From assembly GCA_903834475.1 (NCBI GenBank), contig CAILJH010000237.1, forward strand, positions 1 through 39,102: DNA of 39,102 nucleotides. Direction: 5' to 3'. This document shows, piece by piece, positions 19,151 through 27,713 of this stretch. The notes beneath the pieces were generated by a model, which was not told where the DNA came from, searched no databases, and was given only the letters and a program-made list of their open reading frames with translations. The stretch comes from an uncultured Prolixibacteraceae bacterium. Lineage in GTDB: Bacteria > Bacteroidota > Bacteroidia > Bacteroidales > Prolixibacteraceae. The position numbers were made by a program, and so were the translations under genes. How positions within the stretch are numbered: position 1 is the first letter of the stretch; every line of letters starts with the position of its first letter.

Positions 19151-19501
19151 TTATATTAGTTTATTGGTCTCGGTGTCAGGAAAAACTAACCATGGTTTAA
19201 ATGTTTTGGCTTCTTCAAAATCAAGCTGAGCATACGACATGATGATAACCACGTCACCAACAGCCACTTTCCTCGCTGCAGGACCATTTAAACAGATCAC
19301 ACCCGATCCGCGTTCGCCCTTAATTACATAGGTTTCGAGGCGTTCGCCATTATTAATATTAACTACCTGAACTTTTTCGTTTTCAATTAAATTGGCAGCA
19401 TCCATCAAATCCTGATCAATGGTGATACTTCCGACATACTGCAAATTGGCTTCAGTTACAGTAACTTTATGTATTTTCGACTTACAAACTTCGATGATCA
19501 T
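19151..19501 (-). CDS. panD: Aspartate 1-decarboxylase PanD
   Basis: 116 residues. The self-cleavage site is Gly24-Ser25 in YVGSIT; Ser25 becomes the pyruvoyl cofactor. The conserved [36 protein letters not shown] and [20 protein letters not shown] segments are all present, so the enzyme looks intact. It makes beta-alanine from aspartate for pantothenate synthesis in the cytoplasm. panC lies 91 bp upstream on the same strand and supplies the next step, so the two probably form one unit. The stop is followed by a hairpin terminator. Confidence 0.97.
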   Translation of the reverse strand: MIIEVCKSKIHKVTVTEANLQYVGSITIDQDLMDAANLIENEKVQVVNINNGERLETYVIKGERGSGVICLNGPAARKVAVGDVVIIMSYAQLDFEEAKTFKPWLVFPDTETNKLI

Positions 19502-19592
19502 ATTCGATTTTTAATAAAATTCTATTTTTGTTCGTTCGGAGCGCCTAAATTACTTTAAAAACCAAACCTTTCGGCACTTATTCGTTTACTTT

Positions 19593-20438
19593 TTATACTT
19601 CGAACACAATATTGTCAATTAATCTTATTTTTCCGCAGTGAACAGCAATGCATCCAATTTTTTTACCCGGATCGCTCCAGTTATTCACCTGCAAAAGGGT
19701 TTTCTCATTAACTATGCTAAAATACTCTGTATTCAGGTATTCGTTTTGGTTGATGCGGTGAATCACCCATCGACAAAGTTCGTCTACGGATAAATCAATT
19801 GATTTGTTTGCTGCTTCGAACAAAGTAGCCGAAATATGCGCAGCATTCTGGCGCTGCTCCTGACTTAACAGCATATTTCTCGAACTCATCGCCAATCCAT
19901 CGGCCTCACGAATTATGGGGCAGGAAACAATCTCAACCGGAAGGTCCATCTTTCGTACCAGTTCCATGATAATGGCCAGTTGTTGAAAATCTTTTTGCCC
20001 GAAAAATGCCTTGTCCGGCTGAACGATGTCGAATAATTTGCTCACCACCTGTGCCACACCGTTAAAATGTCCGGGTCTGAATTCCCCTTCCATTACCTGC
20101 TCGAGCATCCCGAAGTTGAACTGCCTCGTATCGGATTCAGGATAAATTTCTTCAAATTCAGGAGCAAAAACCAGCTGGCATGGGCTTTCTGAAAGCAAAT
20201 CCACATCTTTCTGAAGGTCTCGCGGGTATCTGGAAAGATCTCCTTTGTCGTTAAATTGAGTTGGATTCACAAAAATGCTGACCACAACGAAATCCGTCTG
20301 TTCCCCGGCTATTTCGACCAATGAAAGGTGTCCGTTGTGCAAAGCACCCATCGTAGGTACAAAACCGATGCTCAATCCCTTTTTACGCTGGTCATTAAGT
20401 ATCGGCTGTAAATCGTTTATGTGCTTTACTATCTGCAT
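19593..20438 (-). CDS. panC: Pantothenate synthetase PanC
   Basis: 281 residues, standard length. The ATP-binding motif is GFVPTMGALHNGHLSLV, with HNGH at 34-37. Other conserved text includes SIFVNPTQFNDKGDLSRYPR, the GxFRPGHFNGVAQVVSKLF region, FGQKDFQQL, and ADGLAMSSRN containing the KMSKS-like loop. It condenses pantoate with beta-alanine, the product of PanD encoded next. It is divergent from the GT5-like gene across a 278-bp gap. Confidence 0.97.
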   Translation of the reverse strand: MQIVKHINDLQPILNDQRKKGLSIGFVPTMGALHNGHLSLVEIAGEQTDFVVVSIFVNPTQFNDKGDLSRYPRDLQKDVDLLSESPCQLVFAPEFEEIYPESDTRQFNFGMLEQVMEGEFRPGHFNGVAQVVSKLFDIVQPDKAFFGQKDFQQLAIIMELVRKMDLPVEIVSCPIIREADGLAMSSRNMLLSQEQRQNAAHISATLFEAANKSIDLSVDELCRWVIHRINQNEYLNTEYFSIVNEKTLLQVNNWSDPGKKIGCIAVHCGKIRLIDNIVFEV

Positions 20439-20663
20439 CTTGGATTAAAAATGAGGCTGTAAAGTAAATAAATAATTCAACACGATGACAAGTAAATTAA
20501 CGGAGGGAATTTAAAGTTTCCGGTTCTGAGTTACAACGAAAGCAATGAAAATGATGGTTGTCAGTACATTAAAACAGAACTTTACCGGCAGTATGGTGTT
20601 TAATATCTTTAACACATCTACTTTCTTCTTAAGCTTTTTTAAGACCTCTGTAAACCACTGGAA

Positions 20664-20693
20664 TTGAATATCGCTGATATTTTACTACTTTTG
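20664..20693 (+). promoter_or_regulatory. Bacteroidota-type promoter for the GT5-like gene
   Basis: TTG at 20664-20666 and TACTTTTG at 20686-20693 are separated by 19 nt, matching the TTG/TAnnTTTG arrangement of the primary Bacteroidota sigma factor. Transcription would start near 20700, giving a leader of about 17 nt before the ATG at 20717. Confidence 0.6.
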
Positions 20694-20716
20694 CACAATT
20701 AAACTGAGTGATATAA

Positions 20717-21520
20717 ATGGAAAAGAAAAAAGTCTTATTTATTTCTTCGGAAATTACACCTTATCTTCCAGAGACAGAAATGTCGAAAAAAGCCCGATAT
20801 CTCCCACAGGGAATTCAGGAAAGAGGTAAGGAAATCCGGACTTTTATGCCAAGGTATGGTTGTGTAAATGAACGTCGGAATCAATTGCACGAAGTGATAC
20901 GCTTGTCGGGGATGAACCTGATTATTGATGATACCGACCACCCGTTGATTATTAAAGTTGCTTCGATTCAATCGGCACGGATGCAGGTATATTTTATAGA
21001 TAATGAAGATTATTTTCAGAGAAAGCATGTATTGAGAGATCCGAAGGGAAATGAATTTGCCGATAACGATGAACGGGCCATATTTTATGCACGCGGAGTG
21101 CTTGAAACGGTCATCAAGTTGCGGTGGGCTCCCGATCTCATTCATTGCAGCGGCTGGCTGACTTCGCTTGTTCCTTTATACATCAAGAAAGCTTACAATG
21201 ATGATCCGCTTTTTGTAAACTCAAAAGTGGTTTATTCGATTTATAACGACGATTTTAAAAAGTCGCTGGATCCAACTTTCAGGAATAAGTTGAAATTGAA
21301 TAATATTACCGATGAAGATACCGAGCTTGTTGATGATCCAAATTATGTGAATTTAAGTAAGCTGGCCGTTTTGAATTCTGATGCAGTCATTCAGGGAAGT
21401 CCGAAAATTAACCCTGAGATAACAGAATATATACAATCAACCGAAAAATTATTTTTAAATTACCAACCTGAACATACCTATATTGATGCTTATAATGACT
21501 TCTATGACAAAGTATTGTGA
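20717..21520 (+). CDS. Orphan GT5 (glycogen/starch synthase) N-terminal-domain protein
   Basis: 267 residues, about half the length of a GT5 synthase. The Rossmann-like start KKVLFISSEITPYLPE and the ARYLPQGIQERGKEIRTFMP, YFIDNEDYFQRK, DNDERAIFYARGVLE and WAPDLIHCSGWLTSLVPLYI segments match the GT5 N-terminal domain. The ADP-glucose-binding KxGGL motif, expected right after the first strand, is replaced by ETEMSKKARYL. The C-terminal GT-B domain is absent. Glycogen synthesis is therefore unlikely from this protein alone, although such genes are often labelled glycogen synthase. A gene of this kind beside panC and DUF4270 is, from memory, a conserved Bacteroidota arrangement. The DUF4270 gene follows 33 bp downstream. 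Confidence 0.78.
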   Translation: MEKKKVLFISSEITPYLPETEMSKKARYLPQGIQERGKEIRTFMPRYGCVNERRNQLHEVIRLSGMNLIIDDTDHPLIIKVASIQSARMQVYFIDNEDYFQRKHVLRDPKGNEFADNDERAIFYARGVLETVIKLRWAPDLIHCSGWLTSLVPLYIKKAYNDDPLFVNSKVVYSIYNDDFKKSLDPTFRNKLKLNNITDEDTELVDDPNYVNLSKLAVLNSDAVIQGSPKINPEITEYIQSTEKLFLNYQPEHTYIDAYNDFYDKVL

Positions 21521-21553
21521 GAATATAGGAATAACAATTAAAATTTTTTATTG

Positions 21554-22909
21554 GTGAAAAAAGAACTCGCAGCAAAGTGCAAATTCGGATTCGCATTTGC
21601 ATTGATGGTAATTACTTTTTTGAGCTGTACCAACGATTCGAGTAAAACCGGACTCGGATTGTTACCAACCGGTGATTTGGTTGTGGTAGGTAAAGTCACA
21701 GACTCAAAAATTCAGGCATTCGTTGTAAATGACGAAAAACAGCGTACTGACAAGCCTCGTTTTAATTTACTGGGATCATTCAACGATCCGGTTTTTGGAA
21801 AAACAACAGCCGATTTCGCGAACCAATACCGATTGACCGGATATCCAAGTTTTACTAGAACTGATCAGATCGACTCATTGGTTCTGTATACAGCATACAA
21901 GCAAATATATGGAGATACCATCACCCCGCAAATTTTAAAGGTTTACGAACTTGCTTCCGATTTGCCATTCGATGAAAAATTTTATCAGGATGTTGACCTG
22001 AAAGGAATGTCATATAGTGAAGTTCTGGCTGAGAAACATTATATTCCAAAATTCAGAAAGGATTCATTGACAAGCTTGTACGCTTCAACAAAGAAAATCC
22101 CGATGGATACTGTTTCTCAGGAAATATCATTTAAACTTAGCGCTACCCTCATTAATAAATTATTAGCTACCGATTCGCTCACTAATTCTTCGAACGACCT
22201 TTTTCTCAAGTATTTTAAAGGTTTGTATGTAGAGGCCAGTAATCAGAATAATGTGGGAACGCTAATGAAAACCGTAGGTTCAGGACTAATGATGTATTAC
22301 CATATACCGAATGATACCGTACAGCATAGTTATGTATATACCAACAACAGTACGGCTTCAAGTGTTAGCCGGTTTATGCACGATTATTCTAAAACTGCAT
22401 TTTTACCTCATCTCAACAAGGAGACTGTAGAGGATAGTTTGATTTATTTACAGACTTCAGGCGGGTTGCGCGTTAAAGTATTAATTCCGAACCTTGGAAT
22501 CTGGTCAAAAATAATTCCGGCAATGGCGAACGATCGCGATACTAACCGTTTAGCCATAAATAAGGCCGAACTGATATTTACATTGGATACCATACAAAGT
22601 GAACCATTAAAATACCTTCCTTCAGAACAATTGGTTTTTTCAGCTATTGCCTCCGACGGAAAAACTTATTTGCCTGCTGATTACTTTTTTTCACCTGCCT
22701 ATTTTGGTGGTGGATACAATATTCTTGACCATACTTACCGGTTCAACATCACTCAACACATTAAAGATGTGATTACTAAGAAAAAGACTAATTACGGGTT
22801 CTACCTCGAAACTTCTTTTAAAAATTCGAGAGCCCGACGCGTAGTGTTAAAAGGTGCAACCAGCAAAACCGGTATTAAGCTGGAAATTACTTATTCAAAA
22901 ATTCAATAG
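21554..22909 (+). CDS. DUF4270 lipoprotein
   Basis: About 451 residues. No ATG is available at the start: GTG at 21554 is chosen, with TTG at 21551 as the alternative. A lipoprotein signal ends ITFLSC, with the acylated Cys at about residue 25, followed by the DUF4270 opening GLGLLPTGDLVVVGKVTDS. Other landmarks are LGSFNDPVFGKTTADFANQYRL, DQIDSLVLYT, GLYVEAS, SGLMMYYHIP and the C-terminal GFYLETSF. The family is a Bacteroidota surface lipoprotein group without established function. It lies between the GT5-like gene and glmS on one strand, probably co-transcribed. Confidence 0.88.
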   Translation: MKKELAAKCKFGFAFALMVITFLSCTNDSSKTGLGLLPTGDLVVVGKVTDSKIQAFVVNDEKQRTDKPRFNLLGSFNDPVFGKTTADFANQYRLTGYPSFTRTDQIDSLVLYTAYKQIYGDTITPQILKVYELASDLPFDEKFYQDVDLKGMSYSEVLAEKHYIPKFRKDSLTSLYASTKKIPMDTVSQEISFKLSATLINKLLATDSLTNSSNDLFLKYFKGLYVEASNQNNVGTLMKTVGSGLMMYYHIPNDTVQHSYVYTNNSTASSVSRFMHDYSKTAFLPHLNKETVEDSLIYLQTSGGLRVKVLIPNLGIWSKIIPAMANDRDTNRLAINKAELIFTLDTIQSEPLKYLPSEQLVFSAIASDGKTYLPADYFFSPAYFGGGYNILDHTYRFNITQHIKDVITKKKTNYGFYLETSFKNSRARRVVLKGATSKTGIKLEITYSKIQ

Positions 22910-22942
22910 TTCCCCCTATTCGATCACTTAAACTAAAATCTT

Positions 22943-24781
22943 ATGTGTGGAATTGTAGGTTACATTGGAAATAAAATTGCTTATCCCATTTTGATTCAAG
23001 GCCTTCAGCGGCTGGAATATCGTGGATATGACTCAGCCGGGCTGGCTCTTTATAATGACTCGCTTGAGGTTTATAAATGTAAGGGTCGTGTTGCTGATCT
23101 TGAGAAATATGTTTCAGGAAAAGACATCAGCGGACACATCGGAATCGGGCATACCCGCTGGGCAACTCACGGTGAACCAAACGACCGGAATGCACACCCG
23201 CATACCTCCATGAATGGCGACTTTGTGCTGGTTCACAACGGGATTATCGAAAACTACGCTGAACTGAAATCAGACCTCCTGAAAAAGGGATATACCTTTC
23301 AATCCGAAACCGATACCGAAGTTCTGGTCAACCTCATCGAATATTTTTACCTGAATGCCGATGAGGCAAGCGCTGAAATAGCAGTTCGTCTGGCTCTTTC
23401 GAAAGTAGTTGGAGCCTACGGAATTGCGGTGATCTGTAAAAACGAAAAAAATCAGCTGATTGCTGCCCGCAAGGGAAGTCCTTTGGTCATCGGAATTGGC
23501 AATGGCGAATATTTCATCGCTTCTGATGCTACGCCGATTGTTAATTATACCGACAGTGTCATTTATCTGAACGACCACGATGTGGCGATTATCAACAGCG
23601 ACAGTCTGACGCTGAAAACCGTTCAAAATAATCCGGTAGCTTTTAAAATCACCAAAGTTGACATGAGTATCGGTGATCTGGAAAAAGGAGATTTTGAGCA
23701 TTTTATGCTTAAAGAAATCTTCGAACAGCCCAAAACCATTGAAGATACTTTTCGTGGACGCATCAATCCTGAACATACAGACATTGTATTGGGCGGATTG
23801 CTGGATGTTTTCCCCAAATTATTAAATGCCCGGAGAATCATCATTATTGGTTGTGGAACCTCATGGCACGCAGCACTGGTTGGTGAATACCTGATTGAAG
23901 AATATGCACGGATTCCGGTTGAAGTGGAATATGCTTCGGAATTCCGGTACCGAAATCCTATCCTGAACAGCGATGACGTGGTAATTGCCATCAGTCAGAG
24001 CGGTGAAACAGCCGATACGCTTGCGGCCTTGCGCATGGCTAAAGACAAAGGCGCTACCATTCTGGGAATTTGCAATGTGGTTGGATCGAGCATTGCACGC
24101 GAAACAGATGGCGGAGTCTATACACATGCCGGAGTCGAAATTGGCGTGGCATCAACCAAAGCATTTTCAGCACAGGTTACTGTAATCACTCTTCTTGCCC
24201 TCAAACTCGCTAAAGAAAAGGGAAATATTTCTTCCGAATTGTACATCGAACTGATCCGTGAATTAGCTGAAATTCCTGAAAAAGTTAAATCCATACTCGT
24301 AAAACATCCGCACATCAAAGACGTTGCAGCCAAATACAAAGATGCCATCAATGCACTTTATCTGGGGCGTGGTTACCTTTTCCCGGTGGCGCTGGAGGGT
24401 GCTCTGAAATTGAAAGAAATTTCATACATCCATGCTGAAGGATATGCTGCCGGTGAAATGAAACACGGCCCCATCGCTCTGGTTGACGATAATCTACCAG
24501 TGATTGTGGTCGCTGCCAAAGATCATTACTATGAAAAGATCGTCAGCAACATTCAGGAAGTAAAAGCCCGGAAAGGCAACATCATTGCCGTGGTTACTGA
24601 AGGCGATGGTGAATTGAAAAACATGGTGAACGATATCTTTGAGATACCCAAATCCCATCCGGCAGTTTCACCTTTGTTGGCAATTATTCCGTTACAGTTG
24701 TTCTCATACTACATTGCGGTGATGCGTGGATGCGACGTGGACCAGCCAAGAAATCTGGCTAAAAGTGTAACCGTGGAGTAG
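22943..24781 (+). CDS. glmS: Glutamine-fructose-6-phosphate aminotransferase GlmS
   Basis: 612 residues, full length. The glutaminase domain starts with nucleophile Cys2 (MCGIVGYIGN) and includes YRGYDSAG, GHTRWATHGEP and HNGIIENY. Two SIS isomerase domains follow, with GCGTSWHAALVGEYLIE, ISQSGETADTLAAL, GRGYLFPVALEGALKLKEIS and EGYAAGEMKHGP. The C-terminus DQPRNLAKSVTVE is canonical. It makes glucosamine-6-phosphate for peptidoglycan and lipopolysaccharide. It starts 33 bp after the DUF4270 stop. No glmS ribozyme was seen upstream. Confidence 0.98.
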   Translation: MCGIVGYIGNKIAYPILIQGLQRLEYRGYDSAGLALYNDSLEVYKCKGRVADLEKYVSGKDISGHIGIGHTRWATHGEPNDRNAHPHTSMNGDFVLVHNGIIENYAELKSDLLKKGYTFQSETDTEVLVNLIEYFYLNADEASAEIAVRLALSKVVGAYGIAVICKNEKNQLIAARKGSPLVIGIGNGEYFIASDATPIVNYTDSVIYLNDHDVAIINSDSLTLKTVQNNPVAFKITKVDMSIGDLEKGDFEHFMLKEIFEQPKTIEDTFRGRINPEHTDIVLGGLLDVFPKLLNARRIIIIGCGTSWHAALVGEYLIEEYARIPVEVEYASEFRYRNPILNSDDVVIAISQSGETADTLAALRMAKDKGATILGICNVVGSSIARETDGGVYTHAGVEIGVASTKAFSAQVTVITLLALKLAKEKGNISSELYIELIRELAEIPEKVKSILVKHPHIKDVAAKYKDAINALYLGRGYLFPVALEGALKLKEISYIHAEGYAAGEMKHGPIALVDDNLPVIVVAAKDHYYEKIVSNIQEVKARKGNIIAVVTEGDGELKNMVNDIFEIPKSHPAVSPLLAIIPLQLFSYYIAVMRGCDVDQPRNLAKSVTVE

Positions 24782-25005
24782 TCACGAAAGGGTTCATTCT
24801 AAATCAATTCAGCATTCTGTTCTTATCAGTCCTGAAAGAATCTACCAATAGACGAATGACTTCACAAGATTGCACTTCGTTTCGTTCTGTAAATATTTTA
24901 CAAAAATGGTTCTGAAACTCAATAAAAAGCAAGCCTTCTTTTTCGCTATACTAACTTTATTTCTTAATTTGGCTAATTCGAACCTAAACCATAAAAATAG
25001 ATACC

Positions 25006-26133
25006 ATGTTTATTGCTGATGAAAACCGCTACAGTAAAATGCCATATAAAAAATGTGGCAAATGGGGATTAAAACTTCCAGTCATTTCGCTCGGATTATG
25101 GCACAATTTCGGTGGAGTAGATGTGTTTGAAAACGGACGTGAGATGTGCCGTCATGCATTTGATCTTGGAATTACCCATTTTGACCTGGCCAACAATTAT
25201 GGTCCTCCACCCGGATCGGCTGAAGAAAATTTCGGCAAAATTATGCAACTCGATTTAGCGCCTTATCGCGACGAACTCATCATTTCAACCAAAGCCGGTT
25301 ACCTGATGTGGCCGGGCCCATATGGAGAGTGGGGAAGCCGCAAGTATTTGCTTTCGAGTCTTGAACAAAGTCTGAAACGGATGAAACTGGATTATGTTGA
25401 CATTTTTTATTCGCATCGCCCAGATCCCGAGACACCGTTGGAAGAGACCATGATGGCCCTCGATCAGGCTGTCAGGCAAGGGAAAGCATTGTATGCCGGA
25501 ATTTCAAATTACCCTGCGGAAATGGCTGACAAAGCTTCCAGAATATTGAAAGAACTGGGGACACCATGCCTGATTCACCAGCCCAAATATTCGATGTTTG
25601 AACGTTGGGCCGAAGGTGGTTTATTGGATGTTCTGGAACGGGATGGAATAGGGTGTATCCCGTTTTCGCCGCTGGCACAAGGCTTGTTAACCGACAAATA
25701 CCTGAATGGGATTCCTGAAGGCTCGAGAGCTTCAAAATCTTGGGGATTCCTGCGTCCCGAACAGATTGCACCTGCCCTCGAAAAGGTTAAAAAACTGAAC
25801 GAAATAGCCATCCGGCGCGATCAAACCCTTGCTCAAATGGCCTTGGTTTGGCTGCTCAAAGATGCCCGTGTGAGTTCGGTTCTGATTGGAGCCAGCTCGG
25901 TTGCCCAACTCGACGATAATGTCGCTGCCCTAAAAAACATGGAGTTTTCGAAAGCTGAACTGGAACAAATCGAACAGATTCTTTCAGATAAAAAATCAAA
26001 TCAGACATCCGGTTCGAATAATACACCCGATCAGACATCCAGAAAAATAACAGCAACTTCAGTTCAGGAAACGAAAACTCCCTCAAGAGGCGAATTCCTT
26101 CAAAATCTCGCTAAAAAACTGGACAGAAGATAG
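25006..26133 (+). CDS. Aldo/keto reductase, YghZ/L-glyceraldehyde-3-phosphate reductase type
   Basis: 375 residues. The AKR catalytic tetrad is visible: Asp and Tyr in FDLANNYG (about 60-67), Lys in ISTKAGY (about 97), His in YSHRPD (about 134). The GxxPPGSAEENFG and GPYGEWGSRKYLLSSLEQSL segments are typical of the YghZ/GpR subgroup. NADPH-binding text FSPLAQGLLTDKYL and SSVLIGASSVAQLDDN is intact. About 45 residues after the barrel (SDKKSNQTSGSNNTPDQTSR and following) form an unusual low-complexity, hydrophilic extension ending in a basic GEFLQNLAKKLDRR. It stands alone, 224 bp after glmS and 86 bp before the folate cluster. Confidence 0.9.
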   Translation: MFIADENRYSKMPYKKCGKWGLKLPVISLGLWHNFGGVDVFENGREMCRHAFDLGITHFDLANNYGPPPGSAEENFGKIMQLDLAPYRDELIISTKAGYLMWPGPYGEWGSRKYLLSSLEQSLKRMKLDYVDIFYSHRPDPETPLEETMMALDQAVRQGKALYAGISNYPAEMADKASRILKELGTPCLIHQPKYSMFERWAEGGLLDVLERDGIGCIPFSPLAQGLLTDKYLNGIPEGSRASKSWGFLRPEQIAPALEKVKKLNEIAIRRDQTLAQMALVWLLKDARVSSVLIGASSVAQLDDNVAALKNMEFSKAELEQIEQILSDKKSNQTSGSNNTPDQTSRKITATSVQETKTPSRGEFLQNLAKKLDRR

Positions 26134-26219
26134 TTTTTATCAGAAAGAGGAAAGATGAAAAGATTAGTTGCATTCCCCTTATCTTTTTCCTCATTTCTTT
26201 GTTTATAAATTAAAAAACA

Positions 26220-26948
26220 ATGGAAAAAACAGCCCTAATAACCGGTGCAGCCAAACGTTTAGGGAAGGAAATGGCCAATCATTTGGCCAGTCAGGGTTGG
26301 AACATCGCGATTCATTACCACACTTCAGAAGATGACGCCATTCAGTTACGGGACGAATTGGCGAAGTTTTATCCCGATCAGCAGTTTGCGCTTTTTCGTG
26401 CGGATCTAAATCAAGCGGAACAGGTTGAAAATCTGATTCCCCAAGTTTACCGGGAGATGAAACGATTGGATTTGCTGATCAACAATGCATCAGTTTTCGA
26501 ATCCTCTTTACTGGGCCGAACCACCACTGAGTTTTTCAACCGGCAGATAAATGTAAATTTCAGGGCACCGTTTATACTCCTGCGCGACTTTGCTTCGTTA
26601 ATAAAACATGGAGTAATTGTCAACTTTGTGGACACCCGGATTGTTACTAACCAATCCAGTTTTGCAGCTTATTCATTGTCTAAAAAAAGTTTGTGGGAAA
26701 TGACAAAAATGGCTGCTCTCGAATTCGGACCAAACATCAGGGTAAATGCGATAGCACCTGGTCTGACCCTTCCGCCGGAAGAAAAAGGTGAAGATTACCT
26801 ATGGAAACTGGCCGGAAACGTTGCAATGAAAAGGCCCGGCGGATTGGATCCAATTCTGAAAAGTCTGGATTATATTCTGAAAAACGACTATTTAACCGGG
26901 CAGATCCTGTTTTGCGACGGAGGTGAAAACCTGGGTGTAACGAATTAA
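26220..26948 (+). CDS. SDR oxidoreductase, pteridine/dihydromonapterin-reductase-like
   Basis: 242 residues. The cofactor motif is TGAAKRLG (8-15), fitting the TGx3RxG signature of pteridine reductases in place of the usual SDR TGx3GxG; the Arg is associated with NADPH preference. NNAS is at about 91, and the catalytic YxxxK is in AAYSLSKKSL (about 152). It directly precedes folB (12 bp gap) and folK, so reduction of dihydropterin or dihydrofolate, as for FolM/PTR1, is the best reading. No folA-type reductase is in the window. The assignment is by motif and context; another SDR substrate is possible. Confidence 0.82.
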   Translation: MEKTALITGAAKRLGKEMANHLASQGWNIAIHYHTSEDDAIQLRDELAKFYPDQQFALFRADLNQAEQVENLIPQVYREMKRLDLLINNASVFESSLLGRTTTEFFNRQINVNFRAPFILLRDFASLIKHGVIVNFVDTRIVTNQSSFAAYSLSKKSLWEMTKMAALEFGPNIRVNAIAPGLTLPPEEKGEDYLWKLAGNVAMKRPGGLDPILKSLDYILKNDYLTGQILFCDGGENLGVTN

Positions 26949-26960
26949 TTTGATCTCAAT

Positions 26961-27314
26961 ATGGCTTTGATCCGAGTTAAAAATTTATTGCTGCGTACTT
27001 TCATCGGATTTAATCCGGAGGAAGAAGCCAACAAGCAGGATGTGATCATCAATGTCGAAATTGAGGCAGACATTCCGACAGAGGCTTTGTTGGCCGACGA
27101 GCCTGTTGGGATTTATAACTATAAAACCATCACCAAGCAAATTATTGAGCTGGTACAGGATAACCGTTTCAAGCTTCTGGAAGTGCTCACTAAAAATATT
27201 CTTGACCTGATTATGCTTGACGAACGGGTTTCACATGCACGGGTAGAGGTAGATAAACCGCATGCCCTGAGGTTTGCCGAATCGGTATCATTCGAAATGG
27301 AGGCTGAGCGATGA
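26961..27314 (+). CDS. folB: Dihydroneopterin aldolase FolB
   Basis: 117 residues, family length. The start IRVKNLLLRTFIGFNPEEEANKQDVIINVEIE corresponds to the conserved opening, with GFNPEE in place of the more common GxxxxE. TIKQIIELV-like helix text is present as YKTITKQIIELVQ, and the C-terminal VDKPHALRFAESVSFEME supplies the conserved Lys. It converts dihydroneopterin to 6-hydroxymethyl-dihydropterin. Its stop overlaps the folK start by 4 bp (ATGA), indicating translational coupling. Confidence 0.92.
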   Translation: MALIRVKNLLLRTFIGFNPEEEANKQDVIINVEIEADIPTEALLADEPVGIYNYKTITKQIIELVQDNRFKLLEVLTKNILDLIMLDERVSHARVEVDKPHALRFAESVSFEMEAER

Positions 27315-27694
27315 ACGATTGCATCATAGGCATCGGATCAAATATTAATGCTGAGTACAATATTCCTGAAATGCTGAGGCTTTTAGATGCTGAGGTTGAG
27401 GTCATTCAGGTTTCAAAAATGATTCAGACCAAACCAATCGGAATTATTGAACAAGCTGACTATACGAATGGAGCGGTAAGAATCCGGACTGAAATGAAAC
27501 TGGAAGCCTTATCTTTGTACCTCAAGAAACTCGAGGATCAGATGGGCCGGGACCGAAGTCAGTCAAAATTTGGACCCCGGAATATTGATCTGGACATTCT
27601 GATCTGGAACAATAAAGTGGTTGATCAGGATTATTTTACCCGTGATTTTCTTAGGAACTCGGCAGTTGAATTAGGTTTCGAAAACATAGAATAA
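27311..27694 (+). CDS. folK: Short HPPK, 6-hydroxymethyl-dihydropterin pyrophosphokinase FolK
   Basis: 127 residues, shorter than the usual ~160. The N-terminal GIGSNINAEYNI and the pterin/ATP signature DRSQSKFGPRNIDLDILIW are intact; the two Asp of DLDI ligate magnesium. The C-terminal part of typical HPPK, containing a PHxxxxxRxF...PL segment, is reduced to DYFTRDFLRNSAVELGFE. It uses the FolB product. Overlap with folB and proximity to the SDR support a folate operon. Shortened forms may be normal in Bacteroidota; activity cannot be judged here. Confidence 0.88.
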   Translation: MNDCIIGIGSNINAEYNIPEMLRLLDAEVEVIQVSKMIQTKPIGIIEQADYTNGAVRIRTEMKLEALSLYLKKLEDQMGRDRSQSKFGPRNIDLDILIWNNKVVDQDYFTRDFLRNSAVELGFENIE

Positions 27695-27713
27695 ACAAAA
27701 ACAGAAAGACGCC

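Noticed and set aside
22910..22942. Possible glmS ribozyme upstream of glmS
   Set aside because: Only 33 bp separate it from the DUF4270 stop, and no ribozyme-like fold or conserved core was seen.
24782..25005. Possible RNA gene or promoter in the gap after glmS
   Set aside because: No tRNA-like fold, no strong hairpin and no clean TAnnTTTG box; only A/T-rich sequence is visible.
26136..26210. Imperfect inverted repeat GAGGAAAGAT / ATCTTTTTCCTC after the aldo/keto reductase
   Set aside because: The stem is purine/pyrimidine-biased with mismatches and a long loop, and no T-run follows. Too weak to call a terminator.
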